A DNA stretch of 64,000 nucleotides from Ricordea florida (taxonomy: Eukaryota; Cnidaria; Anthozoa; Corallimorpharia; Ricordeidae): the NCBI GenBank assembly GCA_949710005.1, contig OX453286.1:11231742-11295741 (forward strand), in the 5' to 3' direction. Position 1 is the first letter of the stretch; the number at the start of each line of letters is the position of its first letter. Shown one piece after another: positions 10,782 to 19,604 of the stretch. The notes under the pieces are model-generated. The model saw nothing but the letters and a program-made list of their open reading frames with translations. It did not search any database and had not been told where the DNA came from. The position numbers and the translations under genes were made by a program.

Positions 10782-11574
10782 TATGTTACTTTGTATTATA
10801 CTTCCTTTTATCACTTTGGCCTTACATAAGGAGTGAAAAATAATAAAACAGTGCAATTAACTGAAACAGTCTCCAAAAAATTTATATGATCCGTAATGTC
10901 TCAAACCATGCTGCCATGCATGCAGGTGCAGTTGTAAAGTACTACAGTTTGAGCAAACTTTAGTCTGTAAGGAAGGTTTTTTCGAATAATTTAACTATAG
11001 TGTTACCTGTTTTCAAACAGTTTTTTTTAAACAGTTTTTAAACAGTTTTAAACATTTTTAAACAGTTTTAAAATAGGGCACCTATTTTGAAACTATTTTA
11101 TCCCTGTTTTATGTCTATTTTAAGGCTATTTTTAGCCTATTGTCCAAGGATTTTTCTTATGTTACTTTGTCCAAGGATTATTGTCCAAGGATTTTTCTTA
11201 TGTTATTTTGTATTATACTTCCTTTTATCACTTTGGCCTTACATAAGGAGTGAAAAATAATAAAACAGTGCAATTAACTGAAACAGTCTCCAAAAAATTT
11301 ATATGATCCGTAATGTCTCAAACCATGCTGCCATGCATGCAGGTGCAGTTGTAAAGTACTACAGTTTGAGCAAACTTTAGTCTGTAAGGAAGGTTTTTTC
11401 GAATAATTTAACTATAGTGTTACCTGTTTTCAAACAGTTTTTTTTAACAGTTTTTAAACAGTTTTAAACATTTTTAAACAGTTTTAAAATAGGGCACCTA
11501 TTTTGAAACTATTTTATCCCTGTTTTATGTCTATTTTAAGGCTATTTTTAGCCTATTGTCCAAGGATTTTTCTT
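10782..11574. repeat. 417-bp-period tandem duplication, two near-identical copies
   Basis: Copy 1 is about 10782-11158 and copy 2 about 11199-11574. They are nearly identical and are separated by a short run repeating TTGTCCAAGGAT. Each copy starts TATGTTA-TTTGTATTATACTTCC, holds the palindromic GCATGCATGC box, and ends in the AAACAGTTTT / CTATTTTA-rich part. The very low divergence indicates a recent unequal crossover or replication slippage. Confidence 0.9.
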
Positions 11575-12170
11575 GTTTATCCCAATTTTATTCCTGTTTT
11601 ATGTCTATTTTAAGGCTATTTTCAGCTTATGGCTCAAGGTTTTTCCCTACTTATCCCAATTTTATCCATATTTTATGTCTATTTTAAACCTGTTTTTTTC
11701 TGTGGATAAACTAGTCTTAAAATAGGGCACCTACTTTGAAACTATTTTATTCATATTTTATGTCTATTTTAAGACTATTTTCAGTCTATTGTCCAAGGTT
11801 TTTTCTTATTGTATCCCAATTTTATCCCTGTTTTATTTCAATTTTAAGGCTATTTTCAACCTATTTTATTTTCAGCTTGTCTTATTCATACTATTTTAAC
11901 ACTATTTTCTCATCAGATTTCATACACATTTTAGACTATTATAAGGCTATTTTAAAGCTATTTTAAAGCTAATTTAGAGAATTTTTGAGTACACAGATCT
12001 GGACTATTTTTCACTATTTTTTGTTTCAAAATAACAGGTTTAAAATAGATAAAAAATTGCTTTAAAATAGTCCCTAAAAATAGGGAAAAAATACAAAAAA
12101 GATAGTAATAAAACAGCATATAAAATAGGAATAAAATAGATTTAAAATAGACCATATTTTTCCGCACTGC
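11060..12170. repeat. TATTTTA-rich degenerate tandem array
   Basis: A succession of units of roughly 70-110 bp built on AGGGCACCTATTTTGAAACTATTTTATCC, GTTTTATGTCTATTTTAAGGCTATTTT and TTGTCCAAGGATTTTTCTT, becoming more degenerate to the right. From about 12030 to 12155 the same words occur in reverse complement (TAAAATAG, AAAATAGGA), so the array as a whole can fold back on itself. It may be the end of a large AT-rich transposon or a satellite seed. The same AAAATAGG words recur in the terminal repeats of the TTAA element near 23850 and 29960. Confidence 0.7.
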
Positions 12171-12765
12171 ATGCTTTGTTTTACTGCATGTTCCAGACGA
12201 GCCACTATTTTTGATTCCTCTGATCAGTCTAAATAAAAATTTCCCGGTAGATTTTGAAAAATATATTTTCCTGACATCCAAAATGATTTCCGGACTTTTC
12301 TTTTTGGTTCTCCAATGTAATATGTGTAAGAACACATGAAAGTGACTCTAAAGTTACTGATAGTTGGGTATAAGGTTTCTTACTCATCAACTCTTTATGC
12401 ATAGCAAACTTTCTTGTTAAGAGTTTGAATTAACATGCAATATGAAAGCTCGATAAAACTGAAATTTTCTTTCATAAGCTTTCATACATCCCAAATGGTA
12501 ACAAGTTCTAGACTATTTCTAGTTTATTCCAGTTTCCTGCAAGAAATGAAGACTTGAAAAAACTGTCAATTCTAGCAGCAACTGGTAAAAACAAAATTCT
12601 AGCTATTTCCAGATTTTGAAAGAAATCAAAACTTGCGAAAACTTGAAAAATCTTTTCTGGAAAAAAGCTAGAATTCAATTTTGGAAGGAAGCGAAGCTGT
12701 CATATTCTTGAAATTTCTAGAAACTTCCAGAAATTAACAGAAAGCTGGAAATTCATTTTGCAAGG
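12171..12765. other. No gene seen
   Basis: AT-rich sequence with many short runs such as TTCTAG and CCAGAAA. Nothing codes convincingly until the endonuclease fragment, which starts abruptly. Confidence 0.45.
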
Positions 12766-13108
12766 GTTAATCACAATTATTGTAATATACCGCTCTCCTA
12801 GAGTGCCAGTTAGCCAATTCTGCACTGCTCTAAGGCAAACACTCATGCTACCTTCAACAAAGTTCAATATATTTATTGGAGACTTCAATATCAACTGGCT
12901 CAATGAATCTCAACGAAGACCACTTCACAAGCTGTTTGTCAAGGAGAACAACTATAGACAGCTAGTGTCCTGTTATACAACAGATAATAAGACTTATATT
13001 GATTATGTGTATACAAATTTGCCTGAAACACATATGAATGTCAATATATTAGAAACATATTTCTCTGATCATAAAGCAATTTATGCACGAATTAACTGCC
13101 TTAGCTAA
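12766..13108 (+). pseudogene. Endonuclease (EEP) C-terminal fragment, Helitron type
   Basis: About 113 residues of an endonuclease/exonuclease/phosphatase domain. It starts in mid-domain (IIVIYRSPRVP) and has FIGDFNINWL with the metal-binding Asp/Asn, CYTTDNKTYIDYVYTNL, and a C-terminal FSDHKAIYARI with the catalytic Asp-His. It ends in TAG/TAA near 13106. The CYTTDNK...DYVYTN and SDHK arrangement is what I associate with the endonuclease fused behind the Rep-helicase of animal Helitrons (Helentrons), and less with LINE endonucleases. The RPA-like gene downstream supports this. The N-terminal half and any Rep-helicase are missing, so this is a remnant. Confidence 0.7.
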
Positions 13109-14695
13109 ATAATGAATTGGCTCCTTAGTACCTACAGTGGCCAACATAGCATTCAAAATAATCATTGTTCACATAGACCTTGAACACAGCTACGTAATAT
13201 TATCCCAAAATATTTTGGGATAAAATTGTGAGAAGTTCACAGTAAATTTTCCAAATAATTTAGTATAGTGTACTTAACAGACATTCCTCATTGACATTGT
13301 GTTGGGCTCAGTAGAGTATATCACTCAAACTACATGGGATATGTGATTGCAACACAGCAGTGTTTTCCCTTAGAAAATGACTTAGTGCTATGTTGGGTGA
13401 TATATCCTAAAAGCAAATGCAAGCACTATATAAGCTACCTCTCAGCAACTAAAAGCATATTGCTAGTTATTTTACCTTCACAGAACAATAGAAATACTGC
13501 CAACATGTCTAACTCATCACCAAAGTAAGTATACCTTTAATGATGTTTTCTTCATGTATAAGATTTTATGGAGTCTTTTATCGATCATTGTAACAATTTA
13601 CAACAACCTATCCTTCTAAGTAAGTAACCAACCTAGTCACCACTTATACATTTTTTATTGCAATATTTTCAACACTTTTTTGGAGATTAGAGCTAACAAA
13701 TAACTATGTACAGATAACTCTGGACCACTAACAACTTTATGTAATACTTACAGTATTAGTACTCTATTCAAAACTTAAACAAATTCTAAACTAGTAACTT
13801 CAAAACTTCATGTTACAATAGCAATTCCAATATTAAACGGAGCTTTTGCTAACTCTTTCACTTTAGTGATGTACATTTCGCATTTTAGTCTCACTTAGCA
13901 CGTTCTTGCCAGATACTCAGTATTACTAAGGCCTTTTTTTTTTAATCACTTGGTTTACGGGACTGCCGACGTTGAATTTCCCGATTTCAGAAAAAAAAAA
14001 ACCAAAATTGAAAATTTTGTATTATTTTTTTCCCGCCAATCGTATACTTCAAATGTGCTTTTTAAATTTCAAAAGTGGAGGAAATAAAACCTCATATTGT
14101 AATATTTTCGGAAATAAAACTATTCAAATGGCCAAGGTGTGTTTTATTTTCATTCATTTTCGTGAGATGTAATAGTCTACCAACACAACCTCGCACCCAG
14201 TGCCGAGTTACACTCAGGACTGCAATGTATTAGAGCACCAAACTGAGCCCTAGGTACGAGGTTTGTGTTACACTGGCTACGAAACATCTTGCAGATTAAG
14301 TCAGGGCCTACTTGCCAAATATTGTGTAATTTCCTTCCAGATCTTGGTATGGAGAGAACCACATCTCCCTGTCAGAATAGGGACTAGTTTTTGATACATG
14401 TAGTGCCGTAGTATGAAAACTGTCCTGTTATACAAGTCAAAAGAATTGAATAAAACGCTTTTGATACAGATATAAAGCTTTTTATTTTATTTTTCCCTCC
14501 AATATAAAATTGTACACGTTGCCTGAAAAAAAGGTTGAATACTCTATTTTATTTTTATTTTTATTCCCCCTCCAACATTAGTTTTTTCCAGAAATGTCCT
14601 GTAAACCAAGTCATTAAAAAAAAGGCCTAATGCTTCAAAGTAATTGCATGCTACTCCTTTTTCAATCTAATAACTGCTTAGCTTTCAATTTTCAG
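13109..14695 (+). other. Region upstream of the RPA-like gene, probably partly intron
   Basis: No domain-bearing frame. A GTAAGT donor follows a short ATG frame at 13505-13524, and a good acceptor (TTTTCAG) lies at 14689-14695. The reading phases of the two do not match, so this donor is probably not the real partner. Poly-T tracts fill 13930-14600. Confidence 0.4.
13200..13223. repeat. Perfect 24-bp palindrome
   Basis: TTATCCCAAAATA and its complement form an uninterrupted 24-base palindrome with no loop, about 90 bases after the endonuclease fragment. It could be an element end or a protein-binding site. I have no evidence for either. Confidence 0.85.
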
Positions 14696-15729
14696 CTCTT
14701 GAAGGATATATGCATGACTTAAGTAAAATCAAGACTGCATCAAATGGAACAACAAATTACTTTGACCTCAAGCTCCAGACGTCGGACGATAAATCTGTTC
14801 GCCTTGTTTGTTTTTCACCACCAAAACAGAAAGTTCTTCAAACTGCATATGAAAAAAGATCACCGGTTAAGATAGAAGCCAACTTGAACACTAGAAAACG
14901 ACTTAACAGCGACTCAGAAGAATACACAGTCCCTAAGAATGCTAAAATAATGCGAACTGAGCTACAGTTCAACTTCAATGAGGATCTTGACAATCATTTA
15001 CATGTAGTCAATGAAGCACTTAAAGCCAATATCTACACCTTTGTAGACCTTAAGGTCAAAGTCATTATCAAGGAAGAGAGTAAGAATCTCATTGTTCAAG
15101 ACACGAAAACGAGATACAAGTGTGATACCCTAGTGGCTGATGCAACTGGATGTGCAAAGTTAGTGTTATGGGAAGACATGCATATGATAAATAAAGTGGC
15201 AAGAGGAAAGTGCTACCATTTCAAAAATATAACTGTTCGCATTTTTGATGATGAGTATCTCAACAACAATGAATCTACAACAGTTGAAGAAATTGATGAT
15301 ATTCAAAATATCAACATAGATGCACCACAAATCAAGAATAATCTCCTCAAAGTGAAAGTCGTAGGCGTAAATATAAAAAAGTCACCATCTTGTTTGGCCT
15401 GCAACCACACATTTCCAACTAAAGAGGAACCAGCACCAGATGAAGAAATAACCTGTACCAATTGTAGCATCGCAACACTTACATCTTTCTGTAACACAAA
15501 GCTGGTTGCTCAAATAATTATCAAAACTACTAAAGAATTGGCTACCTATACATGCTTCAATGATGGTATCAAGAGTTTTCTCAAGAATGTCAAATGTGCT
15601 AAGTCCTTGGCAGAAATAGAACCAGCACAACTTAAACAACTTCTCCTAAAATCTGGTGAGCAGACCATCATTGTTGATAAAAAAGCAAAAATAATAGCTC
15701 AGTTTCTACCTGCCTTTGATCAGAAGTAA
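14696..15729 (+). CDS. RPA1-like OB-fold single-strand DNA-binding protein, Helitron type
   Basis: An open frame that extends upstream of the ATG at 14710 to a splice acceptor at 14695 (EGYMHDLSKIKTASNG), so the true N-terminus is in an earlier exon. The 339 residues after that ATG fit tandem OB folds: an N-terminal strand-rich part (NYFDLKLQTSD), a middle fold (TYKCDTLVADATG-like, then KLVLWEDM), and a C-terminal zinc ribbon with Cys pairs at about 228/231 (CLAC) and 249/252 (CTNC). Such RPA-like proteins are encoded by many animal Helitrons, where they are thought to coat single-stranded DNA during rolling-circle transposition. No stop interrupts it. The endonuclease fragment 1.6 kb upstream on the same strand supports a Helitron origin. 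A host RPA paralogue is less likely. Confidence 0.75.
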
Positions 15730-16313
15730 ATTGTGACACCCTGAGGGCAGGGAGACATTTTTTCATTCGCAGTTTTTTGTTATGCTAAGTAATTTGGACA
15801 CAAAGAAGACAGCTCCAGATGTAGAAGACATTATTGCTCTGTTATAGTGCATGATGTCAATGAGAAATTTCCTGTTTTAAACTTTGGTGAAAGGTGTGAC
15901 AGAATTGACAAATATTGTGTTTAAATACCTGACATTCATATTTAATTGAGTCAGATCCATGAAACTCACTAGTATTGTTTTGACATTGAGTTTTTGCCAC
16001 CTTAAGTTCATGAAAAATGTACCAGTCCTAGTCTTTTGGCTGCAAAAAAGAAGAACTTGTGAATTTCTTACTAGAATGTGCAACTGTGCATATTCTGAAG
16101 TGTCAAGACAGAGTTTTCACCACTGCTAGATGCACCTTTGGTTGAGAACCTGGGAAAAGCCACCAATTTAACCTGTCAAAAAACCTATGATCTCTAAGAA
16201 TTCATGCTTTTTTTAATACGTTCCAAATTTTGAAACGTTATGTTAGCCCATACTAAATTCACAGGGATTTTTTTAATGATGGTCCTATATGACAGTACAT
16301 TCAGAGCTTTTTA
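15730..16313. other. No gene seen
   Basis: Downstream flank of the RPA-like gene with no supported frame. It could hold the 3' end of the Helitron, but I could not place a terminal hairpin plus CTRR with confidence. Confidence 0.4.
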
Positions 16314-16406
16314 CTCGGGCTTTCCGAAGGAAACGCCCGAGGTTTAAATTCGGCTTCGTTATTTTTTTTTCCTTCAGTCACAAATCGCCGTAGAGCTCTT
16401 ACGGCG
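16314..16406. repeat. Two GC-rich hairpins
   Basis: The first hairpin, 16314-16341, pairs CTCGGGC-TTTCC with GGAAA-C-GCCCGAG around a GAA loop, with one bulged C. The second, 16386-16406, pairs CGCCGTA with TACGGCG around GAGCTCT. They stand out in AT-rich surroundings just before the next coding block. Helitron ends carry such hairpins, so a boundary here is possible. Confidence 0.6.
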
Positions 16407-16407
16407 C

Positions 16408-16722
16408 ATGCGTAGAATTTGTATGGTGCGCATACAGTTACGAGCGAACCTTTTTATTATCATGAACCATGCTATGAATGCTTTATCAAATGGACTATCT
16501 ATCGAAAATCATGCTATATCAAATCAGCTATCTCCTGTTAGCTTACGTAGAAATCGTCGCATGGGTAAACGTGATCGAGAACCCAGCAGATTGCCAGTTC
16601 GAATTTTGAAGTGTCTGAGAAACAAAAGCAGAAAGCTGAAGGAGTTTGTCTTCAAACGTATCTGTGCGAGTTTACCAAAGTCTTCCAAGCTTTGCTGTTA
16701 TGTGAAGGTTAGAAACTTATAA
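16408..16722 (+). CDS. Basic N-terminal ORF of a Helitron-like element
   Basis: A 104-residue, very basic frame. Its core KRDREPSRLPV followed by KCLRNKSRKLKEFVFKR is also found in the minus-strand copy at 22300-22569 (RRDREPSRVPV, KRLSQKSRQLR). Two diverged copies in the same relative place show that it is a real coding segment. It lies just upstream of the 2A-protease segment. The function is unknown. The charge suggests nucleic-acid binding or a nuclear signal. Confidence 0.55.
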   Translation: MRRICMVRIQLRANLFIIMNHAMNALSNGLSIENHAISNQLSPVSLRRNRRMGKRDREPSRLPVRILKCLRNKSRKLKEFVFKRICASLPKSSKLCCYVKVRNL

Positions 16723-16784
16723 AATATGAATGTAGTACAAAGATAACGAGCTTAAATAAAATTACACAACATGAAAAGAAGCTT

Positions 16785-18178
16785 TTGTTTAATTGCGCTA
16801 GCAGGGTTTATCAAGGGTTGATGAAGCTTGAATTTCGAGCAAATCGGTATTTATCATTGTTTACCTGTAATAATTTGATGTGCCGGTACAAAAAGCAGGC
16901 CCATATATCAATTTTTTGTCAATTTAAACTGAGTACAGACATAGAGAAGAACCCTGGTCCTACTCCAATGTATATTGACCCAAGCAAAACAATATCAGCC
17001 CCTTGTAGCCAAGGAAATGAGCTAGTATTTGGACAGAATTCTGGACAACAATGTGTTGCAATGAGTTTATGCTCTTTGATTTACGATAGCAAACAAGGAA
17101 TCCATTCAGCTAATAACCTCATGGAGATAATGAATATTGGAAATCAGTTGTATTCAGGTTTGCCTCAGTTTGCCAGGCAATCCTTTTTAATGCAGTCAGA
17201 AGTACCATCAATGCTAAATGTGTTCGAAACTGACCATCAACTTCAGTACAGTGAAAGCTACACTGGTACTATTCATTAAGAAGCTGCCATAGAAGGATAT
17301 CAATACTGTACTTCTTTGCTAAGAGCCTTTGAATCACGTTTGGCTGAAAACTACACTAATTTTGTATTGACAGTAGGGTGAAATGCTGTTGCTATCTATT
17401 GTAATGGTAATGTGGGGTTTAAAATATTTGATTCTCATGCAAACGATTCATATGGTAGAAGCCATGCCCAAGATACATGTGAGCTGCTTGAAGTATTGTC
17501 TCTTAGTGACTTAGTGCATTATTTTCAGAGTATACAGAACAATATTATGTTTGAGGTGAAAGGACTAATAAATTAATGAAGCTGAAAATGACATACTTGT
17601 TCAGACTTGTGTTTGTGAAACCATGAAGTTTAAGTTAAGTACTACTGTGACTATTTATTTACTTTGCTATTCTATAATGAAATCCTGTGCTTATCGGACT
17701 TCAAAAACATTATCTTCTATTTGTCGATAATGGCAAAAGGTTATGTGATAATTTATCTTTAGATATGAATTCACCATCCAATAAAAATTTGCCCAAAAGT
17801 GTTGATTTTTGTGGAGTTGAAGTAATTTTTGACCTTAAAAGTGATATCACTGAAAGAGTATTGTTTGAGTCAGTGCAAAGCAAATCTGTTCTCCAAAATA
17901 TTATACAGAATAATAGTGAATGCACAGGGTTTTTGATATGGTTCGCATCTTTTTATGTTCGCTGTATTTCAAAATCCATACAAAAATCAAAATATGTATA
18001 TTCCCTCTTGATCTATGATGAAAGTCAAATGACTCCCATTCAATATACTAAAAAGATAAATGGTATTGCTTGTCTAGTTAAGGCTATTAGAAATGTTCAA
18101 AAAACATATCATTCAGCAGAACATTACCAAATACAGTTTGTGTCATGTTCAACCAAATCTGCTAACAAGAATGAATGA
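16785..18178 (+). pseudogene. 2A motif plus C76/OTU-like cysteine protease, broken copy 1
   Basis: The frame opens at 16785 and carries STDIEKNPGP at about 16933-16962, an intact 2A ribosome-skipping consensus (D-x-E-x-NPGP). Then comes a cysteine-protease-like domain: FGQNSGQQCVAMSLCSLIY with the candidate Cys, and further on FKIFDSHAND with a candidate Asp-x-His pair, an arrangement like herpesvirus tegument-type deubiquitinases (family C76) and some OTU-like proteases. In-frame stops TAA (17277-17279) and TGA (17379-17381) and later breaks disrupt it. The segment 17758-18178 matches the C-terminal part of the minus-strand copy. A deubiquitinase role is inferred from the motif layout only. 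In animals, similar domains sit upstream of Helitron Rep-helicases. Confidence 0.62.
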
Positions 18179-18223
18179 AAAAGGATAATGAAAAATTAAA
18201 GGCAGAAACAGAATTATAAAGGC

Positions 18224-18645
18224 ATGGAACCATCAAGGAAGAGAATATTATTGGAAAGAAAACAAGCAAATGATTCTACAAATAAAAAAGAACTGCAAAA
18301 GAACCGAGCACAAAAATACAAAACAATGGATGCATTTAAGAAACAAAGGCTGTTAGACAAACATGCAGAAAAATACAAAACAATGGATACAGCTAAAAAC
18401 CAAGATTTATTAGACAAACATGCAGAAAAATACAAAACAATGGATGCAGCTAAAAACAAGATTTATTAGACAAACATGCAGAAAAATGAAAAACAATGGA
18501 TGCAGCTAAAAAACAAGAAATGCTTGAGAAACGCAAACAAAAATACTATGGCAATAAGAATAAAAATGTGGAATCATGTATTGAAATGTTTAAGAAGAAA
18601 ATAAAGGAAGGGCCATATTATATATGTTGTTATATATGTTTCTGA
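18224..18645 (+). pseudogene. Helitron-like N-terminal coiled repeats, truncated
   Basis: The frame at 18224-18469 contains three or four copies of a Lys-rich unit of about 18 residues (LLDKHAEKYKTMDAAKN), followed after a one-base frame change by further units to about 18560. The sequence then reads IKEGPYYICC at about 18603-18635. In animal Helitron proteins, a similar charged repeat block precedes a GPYYIC-x-VCNR cysteine motif and then the Rep-helicase. Here it stops exactly at this cysteine motif; the Rep and helicase are missing. Together with the upstream 2A-protease segment this looks like the N-terminal third of one element. Confidence 0.6.
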
Positions 18646-19604
18646 CGTCACCTGATTCAGGGCCAACAAATCTGGTGTCAAATAACTTTGAGATTTTCAC
18701 GTTGCGTAAAGACGACTTGTGTAGCGTTCGACTTCTACATAGTCTACATAGCAAGATGTTGAAAGAAAGCCCGAGTTCACGCAGTCATGCGTCTAGTTTT
18801 AAAGGTTCTCATCCAATAGTACTTGGGACATAAAGAGCAAGAAAAAGAAAAAAGTGTTGTGTTTTTAGTTAGTAATTTTTAACATGCAATCATTGCACCT
18901 ACTCGCTGTAAATGTATGTCATTTCACACCATGAATGACGTAAATTGCCAGTGGAGGCACAAGTTTAGTTATGTTAGAGTTGCTAGTGAATGCACAGCTT
19001 TAGTTATGTTAGAGTTGTCATAAGCTAATTTATACCACCCTCTGGTAAAAAGTTAATAAAGGTTGCTGTTAAGGTTACGGAACAGGTTCGCGGGTGCGTT
19101 GCGCAAAACCATCCTCACGGGCGTGTAATTTTAGGAAACTGCCTAAACCTATACCTCATTTTAAAGCTTATAGAACCTAGATTGGTCATAAAATGTTTTT
19201 AACTTGCGAAATTCAATATTAAACGAGCTGCGATCAGTCAAGTGCAAATCGACCGATGCTTATAAATGCGGCAAACTTGCGTCAGATTTTGACCTTATCA
19301 AGAAAACAATGACTGCATGATACTCAGCAGATGTTTGTCTTCAAAAGTGTGTCGGGGATTTTTTAGATCAGCTTTCAAAACAAAGTTATTATAATTAAAA
19401 GTTGGTTGTCGAGCTCTTCTTGGATTAGCAAGCATTTTAAGACAATTTTAAGACAGCATTAGGACTTATATCTTCTAAACGAAAAAGAAATCGGCAAAAG
19501 CCCAACACACTTTTGAAGATGAGGGTTTCGTGCACCGTTGGGCGAAATTTCATGATTCTACGATAAATTCCTGCATGTGAAGTATCAGCTCAAAGATGGC
19601 AAAT
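18646..19604. other. Spacer between two opposed element copies; no gene seen
   Basis: Sequence between the tail ends of the plus and minus copies. No domain-bearing frame and no clear terminal repeats. Confidence 0.45.

Noticed and set aside
13334-13528. ATG frame with a GTAAGT donor as first exon of the RPA-like gene
   Set aside because: Its phase does not match the acceptor at 14695; joining them gives an early stop.
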